This document shows, piece after piece, positions 26,213-35,378 of a stretch of 64,000 nt of DNA. Within the stretch, counting starts at the first letter, position 1. Every line of letters begins with the position of its first letter. A program made the translations under genes and the position numbers. The stretch covers positions 18,713-82,712 of the forward strand of contig CAAGLB010000074.1 of assembly GCA_900770635.1 (NCBI GenBank). Direction: 5' to 3'. The notes under the pieces are model-generated. The model worked only from the letters and a program-made list of their open reading frames with translations, had not been told where the DNA came from and ran no database searches. This DNA comes from an uncultured Alistipes sp. Its GTDB lineage: Bacteria > Bacteroidota > Bacteroidia > Bacteroidales > Rikenellaceae.

Positions 26213-27457
26213 TTACTGAATCTTTAATGTCACAAGTGTTAGTGCCGAGAGGAGCATCGATATGATGAAGAATCGCATCATAATCTTTGTCTCGAACAAG
26301 CCCTTCTTCTGGTAGTGGTGGTGGAGTGGCGACATGAGGAATATGCGTCGTCCCTCGCCATACTTCTTCTTTGTGTACTTGAAATATGCCACCTGAATCA
26401 TCACAGAGAGTGCCTCGACAAGGAATACGCCACAAAGTAGTGGTAGGAGCAGCTCTTTGCGTATGCATAGTGCAAATACGGCGATGATGCCACCAATGGT
26501 GAGCGAGCCTGTGTCGCCCATGAATATCTGCGCTGGGAACGAGTTGTACCACAAGAAGCCGATGAGTGCACCAGCAAAGGCTGCTGCAAAGACCACCATC
26601 TCACCACTATCGGGCAGATACATGATGTTGAGGTAGTCCGAGTAGATGAGGTGGCCCGAGAGATAGGCCAAGATGCCCAACACCAAGACTATTGGCACCG
26701 AGACGCTTGTGAGCAGGCCGTCAATACCGTCCGTTAGGTTAGCACCGTTCGACACAGCGGTGATCACAAATATGGCGACAAGGATGTAGACAATCCATGC
26801 CGCAGTGTCGTTGCCGCCGGTGAGCAGGTTGTAGTTTAGCTCCGTATCCTTCAAGAAGGGAATAGATGTCTTCGCCGACTTGTCGGGGGTTGTCGATGCC
26901 ACAAACTTCACTGTGTGGTTCTCAATCTCGCCTGTGCTCTTGTCAACGATGTCGAAGCTCTTGGTCTCGAACGTCTTGTCGTGGATGACAATGTCCTGTG
27001 ATAGCCACATTGTAGTACCCACGATGATACCCAAACCCACCTGGCCAACAATTTTGAAGCGTCCTTTGAGGCCCTCCTTCTTGTGGCGAAATACCTTGAT
27101 GTAGTCGTCCAAACCGCCGATAAATCCGAGCCAGATAGTCGAGATAAGAAGTAGCTGGATGTAGACGTTGCTAAGGTCGCCAAACAGAAGCACGGGGGCT
27201 ACTACGGCGAGAATTATGATGATGCCACCCATTGTAGGAGTGCCCTTCTTTTGTAGCTGTCCTTCGAGGCCGAGATCACGAATATCCTCGCCAATCTGCT
27301 TGCGTCGTAGCTGGCGTATGATGTGCTTACCGAACATGATGGCAATAAGAAGTGATAGGATTATCGCTGCTCCCGAGCGGAACGACAAATATTCGCCGAT
27401 GCGCATGCCTGGAAGGTCGGTGTTTTCGTGTAGGTAGTTAAGTAACCAGTAAATCAT
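26213..27457 (-). CDS. mraY: Phospho-N-acetylmuramoyl-pentapeptide transferase
   Basis: Makes lipid I by moving phospho-MurNAc-pentapeptide to undecaprenyl phosphate. 414 residues with ten membrane helices. KKGTPTMGGIII near 70, GFIGGLDDYIKVFRHKKEGLKGR near 112 and NLTDGIDGL near 240 (magnesium-binding acidic motif) are family signatures; HHHYQKKG near 377 is the conserved histidine loop. Compared with the usual 360 residues, there is an extra soluble stretch at about 158-205 (HDKTFETKSFDIVDKSTG and following), a normal feature of Bacteroidetes MraY. Sits between murE and murD. Confidence 0.95.
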   Translation of the reverse strand: MIYWLLNYLHENTDLPGMRIGEYLSFRSGAAIILSLLIAIMFGKHIIRQLRRKQIGEDIRDLGLEGQLQKKGTPTMGGIIIILAVVAPVLLFGDLSNVYIQLLLISTIWLGFIGGLDDYIKVFRHKKEGLKGRFKIVGQVGLGIIVGTTMWLSQDIVIHDKTFETKSFDIVDKSTGEIENHTVKFVASTTPDKSAKTSIPFLKDTELNYNLLTGGNDTAAWIVYILVAIFVITAVSNGANLTDGIDGLLTSVSVPIVLVLGILAYLSGHLIYSDYLNIMYLPDSGEMVVFAAAFAGALIGFLWYNSFPAQIFMGDTGSLTIGGIIAVFALCIRKELLLPLLCGVFLVEALSVMIQVAYFKYTKKKYGEGRRIFLMSPLHHHYQKKGLFETKIMMRFFIISMLLSALTLVTLKIQ

Positions 27458-27493
27458 CTTGTGGTCTATGTTTGAAAGTTAGTATTTCGTTTG

Positions 27494-28945
27494 TTATCGT
27501 CGTGTGGCAAATACTGCACGTATCTCCTCTCTGTCGTCGAAGTGGTGCTTCTCGGTGCCTATTATCTGATAGTCCTCGTGGCCCTTGCCCGCAATGACGA
27601 TTATGTCGCCTGGCTTGGCAAGCATCGATGCCGTGCGTATTGCCTCGCGACGGTCGCTTATGCGTAGGTAGTTGTTAGCACCCGCAACACCTGCTACCAT
27701 GTCGTCGAGGATGGCCTCGGGCGACTCGGTGCGAGGGTTGTCCGATGTGAATATCGCTGTTGTGGCATGCTTAACTGCTATTGCTGCCATCTCTGGACGC
27801 TTGGTCTTGTCACGGTCGCCACCGCAGCCACACACTACGATAAGCTGCTGCTCGGCCTTGCGTAGCTCGTCGATGGTGTCGAGCACATTCTCCAGAGCAT
27901 CAGGCGTGTGGGCATAGTCAACAACGGCCATCGTCTGATCCTCGGCAGTGATGGTCTCGAAGCGTCCACTTACGGGGCTGAGCATCGAGAGTGTGCGTAG
28001 CACCTCGATTTTGTCGACACCGAGGAGCGTTGCTGCGGCATACACCGTCGTTAGGTTGTAGGCGTTGAATCGGCCAGTGAACTTAGCCCATAGCTCTTGG
28101 TTGTCGATGTATAGCTGCATGCCATTAGGCATCATCTCCACAATCTTGGTGCGGAAGTCGGCCATCGAGCGTAGCGACAGGCGGTAGCACTTAGCCTTGC
28201 AGTTTTGGATCATCACCTCACCATTTCTGTCGTCGATGTTCACCACAGCCCATGCACTCTTGTCCAAAGAGTCGAAGAACGACTTTTTGGCACGTATATA
28301 CTCCTTGTATGTGCCGTGATAGTCGAGGTGGTCGTGCGTGAGGTTGGTGAATAGTGCACCAGCGAATCGTAGGTTGTCGATGCGGTGCTGTGCTGCGGCA
28401 TGACTCGACACCTCCATGAAGCAGTAGTCGCAGCCCTCCGCAACCATCTCGTGCATCATCTGGTTGAGACGTATCGAGTCGGGTGTTGTGTGTGTCGAGT
28501 CGATGCGGCGCTCAGCAATGCGATAAACGACTGTTGATATGAGTCCACACTTGTAGCCCATAGCCATAAACATGTCGTAGAGGAGTGTCGCAGTTGTTGT
28601 CTTGCCGTTAGTTCCTGTCACGCCCACGAGCTTGAGTTTGTGCGATGGGTTGTCGTAGAAGTCTGCGGCCATAGCGGCCATAGCTATGTTCGAGTCCTCG
28701 ACAACGACGTAGGCTACATTCGGATCGAGGCTCTCGGGCAGGCGCTGACATATAATTGTTGTCGCTCCTTTCTCGATAGCCGAGCCTATATAGTTGTGGC
28801 CATCGCTCGCTGTGCCCACAACGGCAAAGAAGCAGGCGCCAGGCGTAACCTTGCGTGAGTCATACTCGAGAGTTGCAACCTCGGGGTTGTGCTCTGTGAT
28901 ATTTAGTACTTGAACCTTGTCAAGAAGCTCTCTTAGTTGTTTCAT
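27494..28945 (-). CDS. murE: UDP-MurNAc-tripeptide ligase (meso-DAP adding)
   Basis: Adds the third amino acid of the peptidoglycan stem peptide. 483 residues, ATP loop GTNGKTTT at 111-118, NLTHDHLDYHGT near 210, and DNPRTE near residue 420, the DNPR motif that selects meso-diaminopimelate rather than lysine. So this cell wall is predicted to be DAP-type, as expected for a Gram-negative. In the order ftsI-murE-mraY; 13 bases after ftsI. Confidence 0.96.
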   Translation of the reverse strand: MKQLRELLDKVQVLNITEHNPEVATLEYDSRKVTPGACFFAVVGTASDGHNYIGSAIEKGATTIICQRLPESLDPNVAYVVVEDSNIAMAAMAADFYDNPSHKLKLVGVTGTNGKTTTATLLYDMFMAMGYKCGLISTVVYRIAERRIDSTHTTPDSIRLNQMMHEMVAEGCDYCFMEVSSHAAAQHRIDNLRFAGALFTNLTHDHLDYHGTYKEYIRAKKSFFDSLDKSAWAVVNIDDRNGEVMIQNCKAKCYRLSLRSMADFRTKIVEMMPNGMQLYIDNQELWAKFTGRFNAYNLTTVYAAATLLGVDKIEVLRTLSMLSPVSGRFETITAEDQTMAVVDYAHTPDALENVLDTIDELRKAEQQLIVVCGCGGDRDKTKRPEMAAIAVKHATTAIFTSDNPRTESPEAILDDMVAGVAGANNYLRISDRREAIRTASMLAKPGDIIVIAGKGHEDYQIIGTEKHHFDDREEIRAVFATRR

Positions 28946-28958
28946 CTATCTGGGGTTG

Positions 28959-31361
28959 TTATATGCTTAGTGTTAGCTCTATGCGTGTATTCGATTTTTT
29001 TATTGGTGTTCCTGGGGCTATGCTCTGCTTTGTGACACGGCCATAGCCTGTGTGTGTCACGTGCAAGCCTTGTTGCTCGAGGAGGTATATTGCGTCGGTG
29101 AGGCCCATGCCAACAACATTTGGTATCTCGCCCGAGGCTATGGCTATTCCCTTAACCGATGTCTTTCCGTTGTTGTCCACCTCGGTGTTGCACCACTCCG
29201 ACGTGAAGCTATCGTCGAGGGCTATGCTGCAGAGGCTCTCGGCAAGCTGGCTCACCTCGTTCGAGCGACCACCCTTGATGAATGTTGGGGTGTAGGGCTT
29301 GGCTGGGGTGTCAACAGATGGGTGCAGCGATAGGTCGTTGGTGTAGAGGAAGTCTATAATCTCCTTGACCGTTTCGCCAGCTATGCGTGCGCCATAGTAG
29401 ACAGGATGCTCATCGGTCCTCTCCTTGCCCATGACAACCATGATGGTGTATTTGGGGTTGTCGAGGGGTGCTATGGCAACCATTGAGCCGAGGTAGTAGG
29501 GGTGCTTATCCTCAGTAGTGCCGAGGCCCTCCTCAAAGCTTTTTAGGTCGAGCTTACATGGCGTCTCAAACCTGCTAAGTATCTGCGAAGTACCAGTTTT
29601 GCAACCCACCTTTACGGGTGCGCCAACAAGAGTGTTTGCTGTTCGGCTGGGCACGGCAGCCTCGGCCAAACATGTGTAGAGGGTGTTGATGGTTGACTTC
29701 GAGCACATCTTCTCGACAAGCACCTGGTGGGGCATCTGCTCGACGATATGGCCATCATGCTCTATGCGGTCAACAAATCGTGGAGCCATCATCTTACCAC
29801 CATTTGCCACGCCATTGTAGAATGTTAGGGTGTGGATCGGCGTAAGCTCTATGATGTAGCCATAGGCGAGGGCTGGAAGGGCCAGTTTTGTGCCACCCTG
29901 TGCTCGCCATTGCTTGGTGTTTGCCAGCGGGAGTCTCGACTTTACAGCGCCCCACTCTTCGAGGCCTATATGGCTGTTGAGCATAAGGCTCTCGTAGTAG
30001 CTGGTGAGCATCTCGGGATCTCGCTCAAAGCGGTCATAGATGGCCGTTGCAAAGTAGATGTTTGACGAGTGGGCAAAGCCCTCACACAGATTAGGACGCT
30101 CTATTTTATCGCCTTCGCTATCTCTGAGCACATGGGTGTCGGTAACCTCCTTGCTGCCAACCTTAGTGCTAACATCGGGGATGCTCACTCGGGTGTTTAT
30201 CGTTGCACCGCCAATCTCGAGTAGTGCCATTGTCGACATGAGCTTGAATGTCGAACCTGGCGTCATGCGAGTGCGCATTGCGTGGTTGTAGTGACGCTCC
30301 GAGTAGTTGCGACCACGTATCTCGCCCGAGGTGAGGTTCACCATGCACAGCATGTTTCCTGTCGCCGCCTCCATGACCATAGCAACACCAAACGAGCCAC
30401 AATGCTTCTCCAACGCCTTGGTGAGCGCCTCGGTGGCCATCAGTTGTAGGTCGGCATCGATAGTGGTAACTATGGTGTGGCCGTCAATAGGCTTGCAGTT
30501 GCGGCTATCTTCGTCGTTCTGCACCCAGAAGCCGTTGGCTATGCGCTGTGTCACGCTCTTGCCGTTGACGCCAGCAAGCAACGAGTCGTATATGTTCTCC
30601 ATCGCCGAGGTCTTGCGACGTATGGTGTCACGGTAGCGCTCCTTCTCAACCATCGTGTTGGTGACGGTGTCCATCACCATTATTTTGTAGGACGTTGTGC
30701 CTCGCTGTCCGTAGCATGTGCCAATGATTTGCAGGCCTACATCGTCGTATGGGCGCACTCTCGTGTCGCTCTCCTCGGTGTCGTAGACACGGCCGAGGCT
30801 GTGGTTGATGACAGGAAACTCCTTGGTCATCATGTTCCAGTCGTCGAGCACAACGGGGCGTGGGAAGATGCGCACAGCACGTAGGTTTCTATGCCTTTTG
30901 TTTGTTGTGTCGAGCTTTTGCTTGAACAGCTCATAGTACTCGTCGGCACTCTTATAGTCGTAGCCATACTTCTTGGCATCGGCCCTCGAGAAGTAGATGG
31001 CCATCTGGTTGGCAAGTAGGCGTAGCTCCTTGCGCACCTTGCCAGTGTCTTTGGGATACTCACGTGTCATACCCTCCGACAAGAAGTCGAAGATAGGCTC
31101 CTTTGTGAGGTTTGACATAGCCAGAGGCTTGCCATCACGAGCCAATATCGAGCCTCGGTGGGCATACTTAGTTTCGATGTTGGTGATGTTCTTCTCCATC
31201 ACCTCGATATGTCGGTCTACGTTTTTGTCGGCCACTTGCACCTGTATCAGACGACCAGCTATGAGCAGACCGATGGCTATGAATATGGCATAGAGGACAT
31301 ACACTCTGTTGAGTATGTCGCTCTTGGCATTTCTGTTTTTATCTTTTTGCTTCTCGGCCAT
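28959..31361 (-). CDS. ftsI: Penicillin-binding protein / FtsI-like transpeptidase with PASTA domain
   Basis: Septal peptidoglycan cross-linking enzyme, anchored in the inner membrane. 800 residues: cytoplasmic N-terminus, membrane helix at about 20-42, dimerisation domain to about 290, then the transpeptidase with S370-T-F-K373, S432-S-N and K588-T-G motifs. A single PASTA domain occupies about 735-800 (IPNVVGMGLTDAIYLLEQQGL and IAPGTPI). PASTA on the septal PBP is common in Bacteroidetes. Between ftsL-like and murE genes. Confidence 0.94.
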   Translation of the reverse strand: MAEKQKDKNRNAKSDILNRVYVLYAIFIAIGLLIAGRLIQVQVADKNVDRHIEVMEKNITNIETKYAHRGSILARDGKPLAMSNLTKEPIFDFLSEGMTREYPKDTGKVRKELRLLANQMAIYFSRADAKKYGYDYKSADEYYELFKQKLDTTNKRHRNLRAVRIFPRPVVLDDWNMMTKEFPVINHSLGRVYDTEESDTRVRPYDDVGLQIIGTCYGQRGTTSYKIMVMDTVTNTMVEKERYRDTIRRKTSAMENIYDSLLAGVNGKSVTQRIANGFWVQNDEDSRNCKPIDGHTIVTTIDADLQLMATEALTKALEKHCGSFGVAMVMEAATGNMLCMVNLTSGEIRGRNYSERHYNHAMRTRMTPGSTFKLMSTMALLEIGGATINTRVSIPDVSTKVGSKEVTDTHVLRDSEGDKIERPNLCEGFAHSSNIYFATAIYDRFERDPEMLTSYYESLMLNSHIGLEEWGAVKSRLPLANTKQWRAQGGTKLALPALAYGYIIELTPIHTLTFYNGVANGGKMMAPRFVDRIEHDGHIVEQMPHQVLVEKMCSKSTINTLYTCLAEAAVPSRTANTLVGAPVKVGCKTGTSQILSRFETPCKLDLKSFEEGLGTTEDKHPYYLGSMVAIAPLDNPKYTIMVVMGKERTDEHPVYYGARIAGETVKEIIDFLYTNDLSLHPSVDTPAKPYTPTFIKGGRSNEVSQLAESLCSIALDDSFTSEWCNTEVDNNGKTSVKGIAIASGEIPNVVGMGLTDAIYLLEQQGLHVTHTGYGRVTKQSIAPGTPIKKSNTRIELTLSI

Positions 31362-31400
31362 TGCGCTAATGGTAATCTAATGGGTTAGTGTCCAAAACTT

Positions 31401-31943
31401 CTATTCACGTATCACTCGGCTATCATTGTCGAGATCCTCTAACTCTATGTTGTGCTTCTCGAGTAGTTTGTTTACCTCCTCACGTGTCGAGATCGAGTAG
31501 CGTCTATCCTCGAATATTATGGCACGCTCACGCAGCACCAACACTCGCTTCTCCATCTGGCGATACTCCCTGTCGGCATTTAGGGCGAGGAAGGTGAGAA
31601 ATATGCAGAAGAAGCACATGGCGGCTATGACAATGGGCATCCAAAAGTATCTCGATGCGCCGTCGCTTGTCAGAAAGCCACCGGTGAAGAGGTTGTGTAG
31701 CAGCGAGCGCTTGCGACGATGCTGGCGCTCCTCCTCGGCCTTGCGCTCGGCCTCCTCCTCTTCCATGCGTTGGCGCTCCTCCTCGATGGCCTCGTCACTC
31801 TCGCCACTCTCGATCTTGATTATCTCGCGACGTATGCGACGATTGAGCCTCTCCTCCTCCTCTTTTTGGCGAAGTGCGGCAATGCCTTCGGGATCGAAGC
31901 TCTCCTCCTCGGGTGTATATTTGTCGTCGTTGTCGGTAACCAT
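31401..31943 (-). CDS. FtsL-like division protein with long charged N-terminus
   Basis: 180 residues. Position (between rsmH and ftsI) and topology (single membrane helix at about 103-123 followed by a short periplasmic coiled coil, YRQMEKRVLVLRERAIIFED) mark it as the FtsL-type subunit of the division complex. Unlike E. coli FtsL (about 120 residues, short cytoplasmic part), it has a cytoplasmic extension of 100 residues that is extremely charged (EEEERLNRRIRREIIKIE, then AERKAEEERQHRRKRS), predicted to be a long helix or coiled coil. The extension could contact early division proteins; this is inference. Confidence 0.78.
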   Translation of the reverse strand: MVTDNDDKYTPEEESFDPEGIAALRQKEEEERLNRRIRREIIKIESGESDEAIEEERQRMEEEEAERKAEEERQHRRKRSLLHNLFTGGFLTSDGASRYFWMPIVIAAMCFFCIFLTFLALNADREYRQMEKRVLVLRERAIIFEDRRYSISTREEVNKLLEKHNIELEDLDNDSRVIRE

Positions 31944-31967
31944 AACAAACCTTCTATCTGTTCTTAA

Positions 31968-32876
31968 CTAAATCTTTTCTGCTATGCGTAGCTTGGCACT
32001 GCGTGAACGAGGGTTGCGCTCAATCTCCTCGGTCGATGGGGCTATAGCCTTGCGGCTTATAACCTTTAGCTCGCATGTGCTACGTCCAAAGAAGTCTTTT
32101 TCTATGCATCCCTCGGTGTTGCCGCTGCGCATAAAGTTCTTGACGATGCGGTCTTCCAGCGAGTGGTACGACATGATAACCAACCTGCCCCCAGGCTTTA
32201 GTAGCTTGAGGCTCTGCTCGAGGGCCATTGCCAGGGCCTCCATCTCGCCATTAAGCTCGATGCGCAATGCCTGGAATAGCTTGGTGAGAAACTTAGCCTC
32301 GTCCTTGGGTGGGGTGCATGGCTTTACGGCCTCGACAAGCTGAGCGGTGGTTGTTATTGGCTCAATGTTGCGGGCACGCTCTATGCAGTTGGCAATCTTC
32401 CATGTTGTATCCAGTTCGCCATAATCCGAGAATATGCGGGCAAGTGCATCCTTGTCGTAGGTGTTTACTATGTCGGCTGCTGTGCGCTTGCCACGAGTGT
32501 TCATGCGCATATCCAGCTGGGCGTCGCCACGAAACGAGAATCCTCGGTGCTTGGCGTCGAAGTGGTGCGACGACACTCCGAGGTCGGCCAATATGCCATC
32601 CACCTGCTCTACGCCACGTAGGCGCATCGCTCCACGCACAAACCTAAAGTTGGAAGCTACGAACGTAAACCTCTCGTCGGAGGGTGCATTTGCTGCTGCA
32701 TCGGGATCCTGGTCGAAGGAGTAGAGATGGCCGTTGGGGCCGAGGCGACGTAGTATTTCGGAGGTGTGGCCACCGCCACCCATCGTGAGGTCCACGTATG
32801 TGCCATCAGCCTTAATGTCAAGGCCCTCCATGCACTCCTCCAGCATTACTGGAATATGGTATGTTTCGATGCTCAT
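31968..32876 (-). CDS. rsmH: 16S rRNA (cytosine-1402 N4) methyltransferase
   Basis: Methylates C1402 of 16S rRNA. 302 residues; SAM-binding DLTMGGGGHTSEIL near residue 29, GILADLGVSSHHFD near 97, FSFRGDAQLDMRMN near 112, and LVIMSYHSLEDRIVKNFM near 233 are the MraW/RsmH signatures. First gene of the division/cell-wall run; mraZ, which usually precedes it, is not present upstream, where a promoter region and then the glucokinase gene follow. Confidence 0.96.
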   Translation of the reverse strand: MSIETYHIPVMLEECMEGLDIKADGTYVDLTMGGGGHTSEILRRLGPNGHLYSFDQDPDAAANAPSDERFTFVASNFRFVRGAMRLRGVEQVDGILADLGVSSHHFDAKHRGFSFRGDAQLDMRMNTRGKRTAADIVNTYDKDALARIFSDYGELDTTWKIANCIERARNIEPITTTAQLVEAVKPCTPPKDEAKFLTKLFQALRIELNGEMEALAMALEQSLKLLKPGGRLVIMSYHSLEDRIVKNFMRSGNTEGCIEKDFFGRSTCELKVISRKAIAPSTEEIERNPRSRSAKLRIAEKI

Positions 32877-32912
32877 TTTTCGGTTGTTTTACTATAAGTA
32901 AAATTAATGGCG

Positions 32913-32920
32913 TAAAGATA
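32913..32920 (-). promoter_or_regulatory. -7 box for the division-gene operon
   Basis: TATCTTTA on the minus strand 36 bases before the rsmH start. It is the only promoter-like site in the 13-kb run to 19729 that I could point to. Confidence 0.45.
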
Positions 32921-33059
32921 GTGAATTTTTGCTAATTTCGGGACTACTGTTGCGAAAAGTTTTTATTGCCGATGTGTCGTGGTGATTTTGTGTGGGTTTT
33001 GTTTATTGAATAAAAAAGCTATAAAACGCTGTTTTTACGTTTGTTGCTTGTGGTGCAAA

Positions 33060-33097
33060 AAAAATATTGCGAACCCACTCAGGTTCGCAATATTTTA
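33060..33097 (-). terminator. Terminator downstream of ROK kinase gene
   Basis: Stem AAAATATTGCGAACC with GGTTCGCAATATTTT (15 pairs, loop of six). On the minus strand it is followed by a long T run. It lies about 110 bases beyond the kinase stop codon. Confidence 0.75.
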
Positions 33098-33205
33098 TCA
33101 AATTATCTTAGCTTAGTGCTAAGTTACTATTTAGTTGTTTTATAGTCGGATATAATAATGATAACGACTATGCTCTAACGGTTTTGAGTGTTTCTATTTG
33201 GCTGA

Positions 33206-34234
33206 TTAGTACTTCTCGACAACAGCCTCGAGGTGCTGTTTCCAGATGAGTGCTGCGCCACCCAAAATGGCTACATTCTTATCCTGAATGCCGCTCATCA
33301 TGAGCTTAACTTTGCCCTTGAACATCATGAGCTGGTTCTCCTCCATGTAGCGGTATGTAGGGCGCATGATGTAGTCGCCAGCATTTGCCAAGCCGCCAAA
33401 GAGGATGATAGCCTCAGGCGATGTGATGGCTGTGAGGTCGGCGAGTGCCAAGCCCAAAACCTTGCCTGTGCGCTCGAAAGCCTCGAGGGCGATAGGGTCG
33501 TTCTTAGCAGCTGCGTCCGATAGCATCTTGGCTTCGAACTTGTCGTAAGGGATAGAGCGAAGCTCGCTGTCGCAAGTCATTGTTGCCATAAGGTCGAAGG
33601 CTGTGCGCTTGATGCCTGTAGCAGATACGTAAGCCTCCAAGCAACCCTTGCGGCCGCAACCACACTGACGGCCAGTCTCGCGTGATGCTACGGCAATGTG
33701 GCCATACTCGCCAGCAAAGCCATCGTGGCCATATACCATCTCGCCATTGCATACGATGCCTGAGCCAAGGCCTGTGCCGAGGGTGATCATCGCAAAGTCC
33801 TTCATGCCACGAGCGTTGCCAAACACCATCTCGCCGATAGCTGCTGCATTAGCATCGTTGGTGATCATCACCTTAGTGCCGCCAAAATGCTTGCCGAGGT
33901 CCTCGACAAAGTTGAACATACGGATTGAGTTAGGACGTGGATCGTTAGGATCCTCAAACTTCCAGAGGTTTGCAGGGGTCTCGATGCGGCCAGAGTGGAT
34001 ATTGGCATTAGGAGCGCCGATGCCGATACCTATAAGGTTGCACTCGGGCTGCGATGCGATAAGCTCTTTCATCGCTGCGGCGAGGCTCTCGACGTATGGT
34101 TTGTAGTCGTCGAAATAGCGATACTTCTCGGTTGAGATTTTGCCCTCTGCTACTACATTGCCATCCTCGTCAACGAGGCCGAAAGCTGTGTTGGTACCGC
34201 CAATGTCGATACCCATTGCATATTTTTTCATCAT
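33206..34234 (-). CDS. ROK family sugar kinase, probable glucokinase
   Basis: Phosphorylates glucose or a related sugar with ATP. 342 residues. MGIDIGGTNTAFGLVDE at 7-23 is the phosphate-binding motif; GIGIGAPNAN, ITLGTGLGSGIVCNG and GFAGEYGHIAV with catalytic-type residues follow; the ROK zinc site is in QCGCGRKGCLEAYVS with the histidine in GEYGHI. No DNA-binding domain, so a kinase, not an Nag/Xyl-type repressor. Stands alone on the minus strand with its own promoter and terminator. Glucose is inferred from closest family pattern; other hexoses or N-acetyl sugars are possible. Confidence 0.87.
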   Translation of the reverse strand: MMKKYAMGIDIGGTNTAFGLVDEDGNVVAEGKISTEKYRYFDDYKPYVESLAAAMKELIASQPECNLIGIGIGAPNANIHSGRIETPANLWKFEDPNDPRPNSIRMFNFVEDLGKHFGGTKVMITNDANAAAIGEMVFGNARGMKDFAMITLGTGLGSGIVCNGEMVYGHDGFAGEYGHIAVASRETGRQCGCGRKGCLEAYVSATGIKRTAFDLMATMTCDSELRSIPYDKFEAKMLSDAAAKNDPIALEAFERTGKVLGLALADLTAITSPEAIILFGGLANAGDYIMRPTYRYMEENQLMMFKGKVKLMMSGIQDKNVAILGGAALIWKQHLEAVVEKY

Positions 34235-34264
34235 AAAAATTAGTGTTTTGTAAAATTAATTGGT

Positions 34265-34296
34265 CAAAGTTATCAAAATTATTTTAATAAATGCAA
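34265..34296 (-). promoter_or_regulatory. Promoter for ROK kinase gene
   Basis: Minus-strand TAACTTTG (34272-34265) with a TTG (34296-34294) 21 bases further upstream; about 30 bases before the start at 34234. Confidence 0.55.
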
Positions 34297-34398
34297 AAAA
34301 AATATTAATTTTGAGCCACGTTTTAATTTAATGTGTACGCTCCCGTGTGTATGTGTGAGTGCGTCCACAACTTTTGCAATTTGATTATAGCTACGACT

Positions 34399-35373
34399 AT
34401 GAAACATACAAACGAATCAATACTCAAACTCTTTGAGTCGGCATTAGACCAGCTGCAAACCCCCGAAGATCCCGAGCTGCTCTATGCACCGATTATCTAC
34501 TCGATGTCGGGGGGTGGTAAGCGTTTGCGTCCTGTGTTGCTGCTGCTTGCGGTTGACGCCTTTGGTGGCAATGTGAACGAGGCGTTGCCTGCAGCGTTGG
34601 CTGTCGAGGTGTTTCACAACTTCACATTGCTGCATGACGACATCATGGATAATGCCTCGATGCGTCGTGGCAAGCCCTCGGTATTTGCTAAGTGGGGTGG
34701 CAATGTGGCGCTCCTCTCGGGCGATACCATGTTGATTATGGCCTACAAATATCTTGCTCGAATAAACCCTGAGTATATGCAGCGTGTGCTCAACATATTT
34801 AGCGACATGGCTATCGAGGTGTGTGAGGGCCAGCAGTACGACATGGATTTCGAGGGTATGGCTAAGGTCACTGCCGAGGAGTATATCTCGATGATTGAGC
34901 GCAAGACCTCTGCGCTGTTGTCGGGCTCGGCGATGATTGGTGCTACGCTTGCTGGTGCTTCGGATAGCGATATTAAGAAGCTATATCGTTTTGCCACTGA
35001 GCTCGGCCTCGCCTTCCAGCTTCAAGACGACATGCTCGATAGCTATGGCGACGAGAGCCTCGGCAAGAAGATTGGTGGCGACATCCTCGAGGGTAAAAAG
35101 ACATTCCTCATGATTCAGGCTATGCGCCAAGCTACTAATGAGGAGCGCAACGTGTTGGCAACAACCCATCTAAGCAAGGATCTTAGCGATGCCGAGAAGA
35201 TAGCTTTGGTGAAGTCTATCTACGACAAGTACGATGTCAAGCGCTTCACCGAGCAGCAGATAGAGCTTCGATTTGAGCACGCCTTGGCAGCACTCGCAAC
35301 GCTATCTATTGCTGGTGAGCGCACAGCCCACCTTGCTGAGTTTGCTCGTAACCTTATGGGAAGAAAAAAGTAG
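34399..35373 (+). CDS. Polyprenyl diphosphate synthase
   Basis: Condenses isopentenyl diphosphate units to make a prenyl chain, probably for the menaquinone side chain or another isoprenoid. I use the ATG at 34399 (324 residues); an in-frame GTG at 34333 would add 22 residues of low-complexity sequence that do not match the family. Aspartate-rich motifs are DDIMD at 80-84 and DDMLD at 210-214, with GGKRLRP at 39-45 binding diphosphate. Residues just before the first motif are small/aromatic mix (VFHNFTLLH), compatible with a medium or long chain product. First of a three-gene unit with U32 and aminopeptidase P genes. Confidence 0.92.
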   Translation: MKHTNESILKLFESALDQLQTPEDPELLYAPIIYSMSGGGKRLRPVLLLLAVDAFGGNVNEALPAALAVEVFHNFTLLHDDIMDNASMRRGKPSVFAKWGGNVALLSGDTMLIMAYKYLARINPEYMQRVLNIFSDMAIEVCEGQQYDMDFEGMAKVTAEEYISMIERKTSALLSGSAMIGATLAGASDSDIKKLYRFATELGLAFQLQDDMLDSYGDESLGKKIGGDILEGKKTFLMIQAMRQATNEERNVLATTHLSKDLSDAEKIALVKSIYDKYDVKRFTEQQIELRFEHALAALATLSIAGERTAHLAEFARNLMGRKK

Positions 35374-35378
35374 TTGAT

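Larger units (their letters stand above)
32877..33205. other. Intergenic region between rsmH and glucokinase genes
   Basis: Holds the rsmH promoter match, then an A+T-rich stretch with no open frame, then the glucokinase terminator, then two small imperfect hairpins (about 33112-33126 and 33143-33170). No mraZ, tRNA or small coding gene seen. Confidence 0.6.
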
